Shown: positions 6,449 to 13,368, numbered from the stretch's first letter. The stretch: DNA of 15,781 bases from an uncultured Lachnospiraceae bacterium (GCA_910577765.1 CAJTOV010000092.1:1-15781); one strand, 5' to 3'. Numbers and translations: made by a program. Notes: generated from the sequence alone by a model not told the origin.

Positions 6449-8815
6449 ATGACTATTTTTGATACATTAAATGAGAAACAGCAGGAGGCGGTGCTTCATA
6501 CAGAAGGACCGCTTCTGGTGCTTGCAGGAGCAGGGTCCGGCAAGACCCGGGTGCTGACCCACCGGATCGCATATCTGATCGGGGAGGGAAAGGCAGATCC
6601 CTGGAACATTCTGGCGATTACCTTTACCAACAAGGCGGCCGGGGAGATGCGGGACCGGGTGGACCGGCTGGTGGAGCAGGGGGCCAGCCAGGTCTGGGTC
6701 AGCACATTCCATTCGGCCTGCGTGCGGATTCTGCGCAGATATATCGAATATCTGGATTATGATCCCAATTTCACAATTTATGATACCGATGACCAGCGGG
6801 TCCTGATGCGCCAGATTCTCAAACGGATGGATCTGGATTCCAAACGTTTCCGGGAGCGCAATGTGCTGTCTGTGATTTCCAGTGCCAAGAACGAGCTGAT
6901 GGGCCCGGAGGAGTTCCGTAAGGAGATGGAGGAAGACTGGTTCGGAAAGAAGCTTGCCGAGATCTACCTGGAGTACCAGAGGGAACTGAAGAAGAATAAT
7001 GCCCTGGATTTCGATGACCTGATCTTTAAGACCGTGGATCTGTTCCGGGTGAATCCGGAGGTTCTGGGATACTACCAGGAGCGGTTCCGCTATATTATGG
7101 TGGACGAGTACCAGGATACCAACACGGCCCAGTTCCAGTTTGTCTCCCTGCTTGCAGGAAAGTATAAGAATCTGTGTGTGGTGGGGGATGACGATCAGTC
7201 TATCTACAAGTTCCGCGGGGCCAATATCCGGAATATCCTCAGCTTTGAGGAGACCTTTCCGGGAGCCCGGGTGGTGAAGCTGGAGCAGAATTACCGGTCC
7301 ACCAGCCATATTCTGGATGCGGCCAATGCAGTGATCCGCAACAACCAGGGCCGCAGGGACAAGACCTTGTGGACAGCTAACGGGGAAGGGGTGCCGGTGG
7401 TGTTCTGCCATTATGAGCAGGCCCATGACGAGGCAGAGGGAATCGTCCGGGATCTGATGGCAGAGGGGCGGGACCTGAAGGATTATGCGGTGCTTTACCG
7501 GACCAATGCCCAGTCCCGTCTGCTGGAGGAACAATGTATTGCCTACAATATTCCTTACCGTCTGGTGGGGGGCGTGAACTTCTACCAGAGGAAGGAGATC
7601 AAGGACATTCTTTCTTATTTAAAGACCATTGCCAATGGCCGGGATGATCTGGCGGTCCAGCGGATCATCAATGTGCCCAAGCGGGGCATCGGGGCAACCA
7701 GTGTGGGCCGGGTGGCAGCCTGGGCCCTGGAGAAGGAGGTCAGCTTCTATAAAGGCTGTACCCAGGCGGCCCAGGTACCGGGGCTGGGCAAGGCGGCCGG
7801 AAAGGTCCAGATGTTTGTGGGCCAGATTGAGAGTTTTCACAGACGGTTCCAGGAAGGGGAGCTGGATCTGAAACAATTGATTGAGGCGGTTCTGGAGGAA
7901 ACCGGCTACCGGGAGGAGCTGGAACTGACCGAGGAAGAAGTGGAGGCAAAGGCCCGGCTGGAGAATATTGAAGAACTGGTCAGCAAGGCAGTCAGCTACT
8001 GGCAGGACCAGGAGCATCCTACCCTGGACGGCTTCCTGGAGGAGGTTGCCCTGGTAGCGGATGTGGACCGGATGGATGATTCGGAGAGCCGGGTAACCCT
8101 GATGACCTTACATAGCGCCAAGGGCCTGGAGTTTCCGGTGGTCTATTTAAGCGGCATGGAGGACGGGCTGTTTCCCAGCAGTATGTCTATTATGTCTGAG
8201 GACAAGACAGACCTGGAGGAAGAGCGGCGGCTGTGCTACGTGGGCATTACCCGGGCCAGGGAGCGTCTGGTGCTGACAGGAGCCAAGCTGCGCATGATCA
8301 AGGGGGATACCCGGTATTCCCGGATCAGCCGGTTCGTGGAGGAGATTCCCGAGGACCTGGTGGACATACGGCGGCCCGGAGCAGCCCGGGAAAAGTGGGG
8401 CAAACGCAGCCAGCAGGGGGAAAGCGGCCTGCCCTGGAACCAGAGCCAGAAATCCCTGGGAATCAGCCGTTTCGGTGCCAAATCAAATTCTTACGAGTCT
8501 CCCACTGCCAGTTACAGGCAGGCAGGATTTGCCGGCGGCGGTTCCGGCGGCGGAGCCGCAGGTGGCAGTGGTTCCGGTTCCGGCGGCGGATTAGGCCGGA
8601 CACCGGCCTTTGGGAAGGCATTTACCGTGGAGAAGGCAGGGGGTCTGGATTACGAAGCAGGCAGCCGGGTCCGCCATGGAAAGTTCGGACTGGGTACCGT
8701 GCAGGCCGTGAAAGACGGGGCACGGGATTATGAGGTTACGGTGGAATTCGACAAGGCCGGGGTAAAGAAGATGTTTGCTTCTTTTGCAAAGCTGGAGCGG
8801 GTGGAGGATGCGTGA
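6449..8815 (+). CDS. pcrA: ATP-dependent DNA helicase PcrA (UvrD/Rep superfamily 1A)
   Basis: The product has 788 residues. It is a 3'-5' helicase used in repair, in rolling-circle replication and in removing RecA or stalled polymerase. All motifs are present: Q-motif LNEKQQEAV, Walker A AGAGSGKT (26-33), motif Ia ITFTNKAAGEM, Walker B with MVDEYQDT (about 217-224), motif III GDDDQSIYKFRGA, motif IV LEQNYRST, motif V TLHSAKGLEFPVV and motif VI YVGITRARERL. The C-terminal tail has a glycine/serine-rich linker (about 694-714) and then a Tudor-like PcrA-C domain (GSRVRHGKFGLGTV...VEFDKAGVKKMF) that in relatives contacts RNA polymerase. I chose the ATG at 6449 because Q-motif spacing fits and AGGA lies upstream, inside the end of ridA. 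The gly/ser linker seems longer than in Bacillus PcrA (about 740 residues). Confidence 0.95.
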   Translation: MTIFDTLNEKQQEAVLHTEGPLLVLAGAGSGKTRVLTHRIAYLIGEGKADPWNILAITFTNKAAGEMRDRVDRLVEQGASQVWVSTFHSACVRILRRYIEYLDYDPNFTIYDTDDQRVLMRQILKRMDLDSKRFRERNVLSVISSAKNELMGPEEFRKEMEEDWFGKKLAEIYLEYQRELKKNNALDFDDLIFKTVDLFRVNPEVLGYYQERFRYIMVDEYQDTNTAQFQFVSLLAGKYKNLCVVGDDDQSIYKFRGANIRNILSFEETFPGARVVKLEQNYRSTSHILDAANAVIRNNQGRRDKTLWTANGEGVPVVFCHYEQAHDEAEGIVRDLMAEGRDLKDYAVLYRTNAQSRLLEEQCIAYNIPYRLVGGVNFYQRKEIKDILSYLKTIANGRDDLAVQRIINVPKRGIGATSVGRVAAWALEKEVSFYKGCTQAAQVPGLGKAAGKVQMFVGQIESFHRRFQEGELDLKQLIEAVLEETGYREELELTEEEVEAKARLENIEELVSKAVSYWQDQEHPTLDGFLEEVALVADVDRMDDSESRVTLMTLHSAKGLEFPVVYLSGMEDGLFPSSMSIMSEDKTDLEEERRLCYVGITRARERLVLTGAKLRMIKGDTRYSRISRFVEEIPEDLVDIRRPGAAREKWGKRSQQGESGLPWNQSQKSLGISRFGAKSNSYESPTASYRQAGFAGGGSGGGAAGGSGSGSGGGLGRTPAFGKAFTVEKAGGLDYEAGSRVRHGKFGLGTVQAVKDGARDYEVTVEFDKAGVKKMFASFAKLERVEDA

Positions 8816-8833
8816 GGGTATTATTCGCGGGAT

Positions 8834-8882
8834 CTTCTTGTCCGGCTGTGCCGTACAAGAAGCATCGGGCATTCGCCCGATG
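8834..8882. repeat. Composite palindromic repeat, copy 3 (complete, slightly diverged)
   Basis: Stem 1 has arms 8834-8846 and 8850-8862 with one mismatch and loop TGT. Stem 2 is CATCGGGC-ATTC-GCCCGATG (8863-8882). The element is followed by TGGAAAA, as in copy 2. The mismatch and the changed loop, compared with copies 1 and 2, show independent drift. It starts 18 nt after the pcrA stop codon. Confidence 0.85.
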
Positions 8883-8883
8883 T

Positions 8884-8944
8884 GGAAAACTGGACAAAAA
8901 CAGACTTACAGGCCAGCTTGACGTCTGTTTTTGTCCAGTTTTCC
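8884..8944. terminator. Long perfect inverted repeat, probable terminator after pcrA
   Basis: Perfect 22-bp arms (8884-8905 and 8923-8944) enclose a 17-nt loop. Each arm holds an A5 or T5 run inside the stem and ends in GGAAAA or TTTTCC. There is no U-tract after the stem, so it is not a textbook terminator. Its place directly after pcrA and before a new promoter makes 3'-end formation the likeliest role. With copy 3 of the dispersed repeat it forms three consecutive hairpins. Confidence 0.6.
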
Positions 8945-9012
8945 CCGCCCCGCGAACTGTAACTAGAAATTCTAAATTTGCATAAAATGGGATAGTAAAA
9001 TTGAGCATTAGA

Positions 9013-9021
9013 TGGTATAAT
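9013..9021 (+). promoter_or_regulatory. Extended -10 promoter for the small membrane protein gene
   Basis: TGGTATAAT is an extended -10 (TGn plus a perfect TATAAT). The -35 position at 17 nt (TAGTAA) is poor, as is usual for extended -10 promoters. It gives an unusually long leader of about 160 nt. The DNA before it (8945-9012) shows no gene. The leader (9028-9189) is GC-rich and contains two GGAAACCAT-like stretches, but I could not assign it to a known riboswitch. Confidence 0.6.
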
Positions 9022-9189
9022 TCTTGTGTAGGCATAAGGAAACCATTCCGGCGGATCTGCACATTGGCGGGAAAGCTCCCGGTTGTGGGGCGGCAGTTAC
9101 GGGAAACCATGGCAGACTGCATGTATGTGGAGAAGCCAGCCGGAAAAGCCAGGTATGCCAGTACGGAAAAATGGAAAGGACGTGACAAT

Positions 9190-9477
9190 ATGAACAGATT
9201 TGACACTATGGGGAAGGATGCGTTAAGCCGTGTAGAGGAGATCATGAATTCCACCAAGCTCAATGAGTTCCTCCACAGAAAAGAGGAAGAGGAGAAGAAG
9301 AAAACCTGTATTCTCTGGATTCTGGCCATCATTGGGGTTGTGGCAGCGGTGGCCGCCATTGCGTATGGTGTATACCGTTTCTTCACACCGGACTATCTGG
9401 AGGATTTCGAGGACGATTTCGATGATGATTTCGACGACGATTTCTTTGAGGATGAGGACGAGGATTCGGAGAAGTAA
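9190..9477 (+). CDS. Small single-pass membrane protein with acidic C-terminal tail
   Basis: The product has 95 residues. An N-terminal helix (about 8-38) is charged and ends HRKEEEEKKK. A hydrophobic segment (about 40-65) follows, and then an almost purely acidic tail of about 25 residues with DDF repeats (FEDDFDDDFDDDF, EDEDEDSEK). Positive residues before the membrane segment and the acidic tail after it predict an outside tail if the positive-inside rule holds. The ATG at 9190 has AAAGGA upstream; the frame is open back to 9001 but that part overlaps the promoter. The tail is encoded by short GAYGAYTTC-type DNA repeats. I do not recognise a family with known function. It has its own promoter and its own terminator. 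Confidence 0.7.
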   Translation: MNRFDTMGKDALSRVEEIMNSTKLNEFLHRKEEEEKKKTCILWILAIIGVVAAVAAIAYGVYRFFTPDYLEDFEDDFDDDFDDDFFEDEDEDSEK

Positions 9478-9507
9478 GGAATTACCGGTTTCGGAGAGAA
9501 CATCTGG

Positions 9508-9541
9508 GCGTGTCTCACAGTGGGAGGCACGCTTCTTTTTG
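9508..9541 (+). terminator. Rho-independent terminator
   Basis: GCGTGTCTC (9508-9516) pairs with GAGGCACGC (9524-9532) with one G-T pair, and TTCTTTTT follows. It closes the small membrane protein gene upstream of rlmD. Confidence 0.8.
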
Positions 9542-9601
9542 TAAGGGTTATCTTTTTCGTATGGGTGCAGGGAGAATTCAGGAAAGGGCTGGTAAATAGT
9601 C

Positions 9602-11005
9602 ATGAAAAAGGGCGATATCATGGAAGCCAGGATTGAGACAATGGAATTCCCAAACAAGGGAATTGTTCACATAGATGGGGAAAAAGTGGTGATTAAGAAC
9701 GGGATTCCGGGACAGATGGTCCGTTTCGGCATCAGCAAAAGGCGTAAGGGCAAATGCGAGGCCAGGCTGATTCAGGTGCTGGAGCCGTCGCCTCTGGAGG
9801 TGCCGGAAAGCCGGTGTGTCCATGCAGGGATCTGCGGCGGTTGTCTGTACCAGGGACTGCCTTACAGGGAGCAGCTGCAGATCAAGGAGCAGCAGGTACG
9901 AAAGCTTCTGGACGGGGCAGTGGAGCCGGGCAGCTATGTGCTGGAACCCATTAAGGGCAGTCCTCTTGCGGAGGCATACCGCAACAAGATGGAGTTTTCC
10001 TTTGGGGATGCTTACAAGGACGGCCCCCTGGCCCTGGGCATGCACAAACGGGGAAGCTTTTATGATATTGTCACTACCCGGGACTGCCGGATCGTGCACC
10101 CGGATTTCTGCCGGATTCTTACGGAGACCCTGGAGTATTTCCGGGAGCTGGGGGTTGGCTACTACCGGAAGCTTCAGCATACCGGATATCTGCGCCATCT
10201 GCTGGTGCGCCGGGGTGTGAAGACCGGAGAGATTCTGGTGGCCCTGGTGACTTCCGGCCAGGTGGAGACCCTGCCGTCCGGGGAGGAGGCGCTTCTGGAA
10301 GGCTGGCGGGACAGGATGCTGGGACTGGCGCCGGAAGGTGCCTTTGCCGGGATTTTGCATATCCGCAATGACAGTCTGGCGGATGTGGTTCAGAGCGACA
10401 GCACGGAGGTGCTCTGGGGACGGGAGCATTTCTTTGAGGAGCTTCTGGGGCTGAAATTTAAGATTACCCCGTTTTCTTTCTTCCAGACCAATTCCCTGGG
10501 GGCAGAGGTGCTGTATGATACGGTCCGCAGCTTTGTGGAGGATGCGGCGGCTGGCGGAACCAGAGAACCGGTGCTGTTCGACCTGTACAGCGGAACCGGG
10601 ACCATCGCCCAGGTGCTGGCACCGGTGGCAGACCGGGTAATCGGTGTGGAGATCGTGGAGGAGGCTGTGGAAGCGGCCCGGGAGAACGCGGCTCTCAACG
10701 GCCTGACCAACTGTGAATTCATTGCCGGAGATGTGCTGAAGGTGCTGGACAGCCTTACGGACAGGCCCCAGCTGGTGATCCTGGACCCGCCCAGGGACGG
10801 AATCCACCCCAAAGCCCTGGAGAAGATCGGGGACGGAATCCAGCCCCGGCGGATGATCTACATCTCCTGCAAGCCCACCAGCCTGGCCCGGGACCTGGTG
10901 CCCCTTCAGGCTTATGGGTACCAGGTGGAGCGGGTGTGCTGTGTGGATATGTTTCCGGGGACGGGGAATGTAGAGACAATCTGCTCACTGAGGCTTGAAA
11001 AATAA
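9602..11005 (+). CDS. rlmD: 23S rRNA (uracil-5-)-methyltransferase, RlmD/RumA family
   Basis: The product has 467 residues. It transfers a methyl group from S-adenosylmethionine to C5 of a uridine in 23S rRNA; Gram-positive members may modify both U747 and U1939 (RlmCD), which sequence alone does not decide. A TRAM domain (about 1-60) precedes iron-sulphur cysteines C72, C78, C81 and C162. The methyltransferase domain has FSFFQTN, the SAM motif DLYSGTG (327-333), DPPRDG (395-400), catalytic C423 in ISCKPTSLARDL, and a late VETI glutamate (E457). I kept the start at 9602 because MKKG and FPNKGIV match family N-termini as I recall them. An ATG at 9620 has a better placed AAAGGG and is the alternative. 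The mobile element lies directly downstream. Confidence 0.93.
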   Translation: MKKGDIMEARIETMEFPNKGIVHIDGEKVVIKNGIPGQMVRFGISKRRKGKCEARLIQVLEPSPLEVPESRCVHAGICGGCLYQGLPYREQLQIKEQQVRKLLDGAVEPGSYVLEPIKGSPLAEAYRNKMEFSFGDAYKDGPLALGMHKRGSFYDIVTTRDCRIVHPDFCRILTETLEYFRELGVGYYRKLQHTGYLRHLLVRRGVKTGEILVALVTSGQVETLPSGEEALLEGWRDRMLGLAPEGAFAGILHIRNDSLADVVQSDSTEVLWGREHFFEELLGLKFKITPFSFFQTNSLGAEVLYDTVRSFVEDAAAGGTREPVLFDLYSGTGTIAQVLAPVADRVIGVEIVEEAVEAARENAALNGLTNCEFIAGDVLKVLDSLTDRPQLVILDPPRDGIHPKALEKIGDGIQPRRMIYISCKPTSLARDLVPLQAYGYQVERVCCVDMFPGTGNVETICSLRLEK

Positions 11006-11031
11006 GGAATTACATGGAGTTTAGGCATGTA

Positions 11032-11063
11032 AAATGGGTGGTTTGCCACCCATTTGCCACCCA
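11032..11063. repeat. Palindrome plus tandem 11-bp repeat at the left end of the element
   Basis: AAATGGGTGG (11032-11041) and CCACCCATTT (11046-11055) form a 10-bp perfect palindrome. TTTGCCACCCA is repeated in tandem (11042-11052 and 11053-11063). The location between rlmD and the integrase suits recombinase core or arm sites (attL). The second att site is outside the window, so this cannot be confirmed here. Confidence 0.45.
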
Positions 11064-11091
11064 AATTCTAAAATAGACACTAAAACAGCAG

Positions 11092-11136
11092 AAATGGGTT
11101 GAACCAGCTGAACAATTGCGGGTTCAACCCATTTTT
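11092..11136. terminator. Hairpin between convergent rlmD and integrase genes
   Basis: AAATGGGTTGAACC (11092-11105) and GGTTCAACCCATTT (11121-11134) form a 14-bp perfect stem with a 15-nt loop. The T-run at its end on the plus strand would terminate rlmD transcripts; on the minus strand a looser T-rich sequence follows. It repeats the AAATGGGT/ACCCATTT arms of the palindrome 40 bp to the left, so a role in integrase binding is also possible. Confidence 0.55.
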
Positions 11137-11144
11137 CCAGTGTT

Positions 11145-12419
11145 TTATGAGGGTCTGGCAGTGGTAAGCTGTTCAAACAGTTCAACAGACCGCTGTCCCA
11201 TTTTCTCAGTGTCATGGACATAGGTCTGCAAGGTGGTCTGGATGTTGGTATGTCCCAGACGTGTCTGGACATTCTTCACATCTGCGCCAGCTTCAATCAG
11301 CATGGTGGCATGTGTATGCCGGAGTGAATGGTAGTCAAAGGCAAGCTGCATTTCCTTGTGAATTATCCTTGAACAGTATTTGAAGGAATCCGTAGAGGTA
11401 TACTGGCCGTTTTCGGCAATGCAGACCAGCCGGATACGCTGGAGCTGGCTTTCGGCGCACTTCTGGACAGAAACGATCCGTTGCATATCATTGCCTTTCT
11501 CGTCAGTTTCCTTCTTGAGAACATGGATGGTGTAAAATTCTCCATATTTGAGTTCATTCTTCTTTTGGCTGGTTTGTTCTGCCTTAAGGGTATTGTACAA
11601 AGTGTCACCAAAAGGGATTGTCCGGATAGAGGATGATGTCTTGGGGGTGGTAAAATACCATGAAGAACGTTGTTCCCTCTTTCCGCTCTGTTCTACAGTC
11701 TTGCGGACATCGGCACCAAAATTACGTTTGACAATCTGCTTATTGACGGTCAGGGTCCTGTTATTCAGATCTATGTCATCCCAGGTGAGGGCAAAGGCTT
11801 CGCTGATCCGCAGGCCAGTGTAAAATCCGATCATCAGAGGAATATAAAACCGGGTGTCTTTAAACCGGCTAATGATATGCTGCCATTCCTCCATAGTCAG
11901 GATGATCCTTTCCCTTGGTTTGCGCTCTACTTTTGGATATTTGACCAGCTTCATCGGGTTGGCGGAAATATAGTGCAATGGTTCAACAGCATAATCCAGG
12001 GCAGATTGAAATACGGATAAAATGCCTGACATATGGCTTTTGGAATAGCCGTTCAGCTTTAAGTCATTGGCATATTCCTGAAGCGCGGCGGGGGTTATTG
12101 ATTTCAGCTTATATGTGCCGAACTTGGGTTTTATGTGCTTTTCCGTAATTCGCAGATATCCAACCTGGGTATTGTATTTTAAATTGGGCTTGCAGTACAG
12201 TTCATACCACTGGTCCAGGTAATCCGATACGGTAATCTCAGCCGGGGTAAACACCTGGCCGGAATGGTTGTATTCACTGAGGGCTCTTACCAGGGCAGCC
12301 TCAGCTTCCTTTCGGGTTTTAAAACCGCCTTTTTCTTTCTTCTGGCGTTTGCCGCCAACCTTTCCAAGGTCAAAGTAGTAGCTCCAGGTAGAACCGCGTT
12401 TTCTTGTTCCTCCAGTCAT
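11145..12419 (-). CDS. int: Tyrosine site-specific integrase of a prophage or ICE
   Basis: The product has 424 residues. It integrates and excises the element by strand exchange through a covalent phosphotyrosine. Domains in order are a short arm-DNA-binding domain (about 5-50, WSYYFDLGKVGGKRQKKEKGGF then KTRKEAEAAL), a core-binding helical domain (about 62-160) and the catalytic domain (about 175-410). Catalytic residues seen are R204 (TGLRISEA), K260 (PKTSSSIRTIP), H364 and R367 (HSLRHTHATML), H390 (RLGHTN) and the nucleophile Y400 (TLQTYVHD). Nothing essential is missing. The ATG at 12417-12419 has AAAGGA with 8-nt spacing. It reads towards rlmD, the usual arrangement for an element whose attachment site lies next to its integrase. 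Translation or transcription may be controlled by the inverted repeat just upstream. Confidence 0.95.
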   Translation of the reverse strand: MTGGTRKRGSTWSYYFDLGKVGGKRQKKEKGGFKTRKEAEAALVRALSEYNHSGQVFTPAEITVSDYLDQWYELYCKPNLKYNTQVGYLRITEKHIKPKFGTYKLKSITPAALQEYANDLKLNGYSKSHMSGILSVFQSALDYAVEPLHYISANPMKLVKYPKVERKPRERIILTMEEWQHIISRFKDTRFYIPLMIGFYTGLRISEAFALTWDDIDLNNRTLTVNKQIVKRNFGADVRKTVEQSGKREQRSSWYFTTPKTSSSIRTIPFGDTLYNTLKAEQTSQKKNELKYGEFYTIHVLKKETDEKGNDMQRIVSVQKCAESQLQRIRLVCIAENGQYTSTDSFKYCSRIIHKEMQLAFDYHSLRHTHATMLIEAGADVKNVQTRLGHTNIQTTLQTYVHDTEKMGQRSVELFEQLTTARPS

Positions 12420-12420
12420 A

Positions 12421-12491
12421 ATATCATTCCTTTCTTTACTTTTCGCAGGTGGAATGATATACTATTTTTGCGGGAGATAGTATATCATTCC
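12421..12491 (-). promoter_or_regulatory. Integrase leader: 15-bp inverted repeat with arm complementary to the ribosome binding site
   Basis: On the minus strand three segments occur in order. A is GGAATGATATACTAT (12491-12477), B is ATAGTATATCATTCC (12465-12451), and C is GGAATGATAT (12430-12421), which contains the Shine-Dalgarno bases and ends one nt before the ATG. A and B are perfectly complementary over 15 bp with an 11-nt loop. B and C are perfectly complementary over 10 bp with a 20-nt loop. B can pair with only one of them at a time. The predicted start of transcription lies between A and B. Confidence 0.7.
12441..12456. repeat. 16-bp direct repeat, copy 1
   Basis: TTTCGCAGGTGGAATG is identical to 14021-14036. 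Here it lies between the integrase ribosome binding site and the 15-bp inverted repeat. The match ends exactly where the two contexts diverge. Confidence 0.75.
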
Positions 12492-12507
12492 TGATTACTT
12501 GATCCAA
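12479..12507 (-). promoter_or_regulatory. Predicted integrase promoter
   Basis: Read on the minus strand: TTGGAT (12502-12507), a 17-nt spacer, then TATACT (12479-12484). The -10 lies inside arm A of the 15-bp inverted repeat, and the start should be near 12472, close to the centre of that repeat. Confidence 0.6.
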
Positions 12508-12545
12508 TGGACCTTTGCTGTTGGCGCAGCAGGGTCCAATTTTTT
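12508..12545 (+). terminator. Hairpin with T-run between integrase and cell-wall-binding protein genes
   Basis: TGGACC...GGTCCA (12508-12538) forms a stem of about 12 bp with one bulged T and a 6-nt loop. Six T follow on the plus strand. The U-tract is on the strand opposite to both neighbouring genes, so it may stop antisense transcription. On the minus strand it is a hairpin without a good tail and may only weakly end the upstream gene. Confidence 0.5.
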
Positions 12546-12550
12546 AATGC

Positions 12551-13153
12551 CTATTCATAATCATCATAATCTTCTTCATAGTCAGAAGAAAAATCAAGAT
12601 CCAGATTGGCTAAGTAGTAGCGGTCTCTTGTTTGTGTGGCTTCTCCATTGTCATTGGCAATATCGTGATAATAAACAACCTGAGTGTTTTTTAGTGTACT
12701 GGTATAGTCTGGAGTTGCCCAGTACTGGCCATTGTAATATACAATGTTTCCTTGAAGAATGGCATCGGCCCAGGTACTTAATGATGTGGTCCCATAGTTT
12801 GCCCAGCCTGCCTGGTCAGAGGGTGTTGTGTTTTCATAAAAATTGGAGCAGGAACCATCCCCATTGAATTTAAAAGTCATCACATCAGTTGGGAGATCAG
12901 CAGTCCTCATTTCCCCAGAAGATTCACAGTAATACCACTGGTCTGATATTTTAATCCACCCAGTATTCATATATCCGTCTGGCTTAAAATAATACCACTG
13001 CCCATTAATGTACTGCCATGAGGCTGCGGGGTTTGTTCCATCGTCATTCTGATACCAGTAGCCCTTGGCGTTTTCTTTCCATTGTCCAGCATAAGAAGAA
13101 AATACACCAGACATGGATAGCAGAAATGCAATTAATAAAATTTTTTTCTTCAT
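12551..13153 (-). CDS. Secreted cell-wall-binding-repeat (choline-binding type) protein
   Basis: The product has 200 residues. A Sec signal peptide (MKKKILLIAFLLSMSG..., cleavage near SYA-G, about residue 22) is followed by three cell-wall-binding-type repeats: KGYWYQNDDGTNPAASW, NGQWYYFKPDGYMNTGW and SDQWYYCESSGEMRTA. The W-Y-Y/F and G-W spacing is that of CW_binding_1 repeats. The rest (about 85-185) is rich in Tyr, Asn and Asp and I do not recognise it; the protein ends in an acidic Asp/Glu/Tyr tail (FSSDYEEDYDDYE). No catalytic domain is evident. AAAGGGG precedes the ATG. Its place between the integrase and the repressor is typical of cargo genes in prophages (lysogenic conversion) or ICEs, so it may change the host surface; this is inference. 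Confidence 0.8.
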   Translation of the reverse strand: MKKKILLIAFLLSMSGVFSSYAGQWKENAKGYWYQNDDGTNPAASWQYINGQWYYFKPDGYMNTGWIKISDQWYYCESSGEMRTADLPTDVMTFKFNGDGSCSNFYENTTPSDQAGWANYGTTSLSTWADAILQGNIVYYNGQYWATPDYTSTLKNTQVVYYHDIANDNGEATQTRDRYYLANLDLDFSSDYEEDYDDYE

Positions 13154-13185
13154 AAAGAGCCCCTTTGTTTTTGTTTGATTTTTTT

Positions 13186-13327
13186 AAAGGTAACGTGTGG
13201 TTTTCTATTCTCTAAATTATATTTTTATTATTTCTAACGGAATAATTTTTTAAATAATAAAAATATTAAGAACTTTCCGTTTATCCACACTATAGCAGCT
13301 ACTCGTTCGTTACCTTTTGCAATACCC
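13186..13327. repeat. AT-rich intergenic segment with nested inverted repeats
   Basis: AAAGGTAACG (13186-13195) is inverted at 13318-13327, and GTGTGG (13195-13200) at 13285-13290. Inside lies a 12-bp TTTTTATTATTT/AAATAATAAAAA dyad (13222-13233 and 13252-13263). A TATAAT-like box on the minus strand (13216-13221) may be the -10 for the cell-wall-binding protein gene, though its -35 is poor. No gene is visible in this stretch. Confidence 0.5.
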
Positions 13328-13339
13328 TCTTGAAAATCG

Positions 13340-13368
13340 AACATATGTTTGTTATAATTATGTTAACG
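13340..13368 (+). promoter_or_regulatory. Sigma-A promoter containing a LexA (SOS) box
   Basis: TTGAAA (13340-13345), a 17-nt spacer and a perfect TATAAT (13363-13368). The spacer holds CGAACATATGTTTG (13348-13361), which matches the Gram-positive LexA consensus CGAACRNRYGTTYC except for its last base. LexA bound there would cover both promoter elements, so expression should follow DNA damage. Confidence 0.8.

Noticed and set aside
9022..9189. Cobalamin riboswitch, SRP RNA or RNase P RNA in the long leader
   Set aside because: I looked for a B12 box, the SRP GGAA-type loop core and RNase P conserved stretches by eye and found none.
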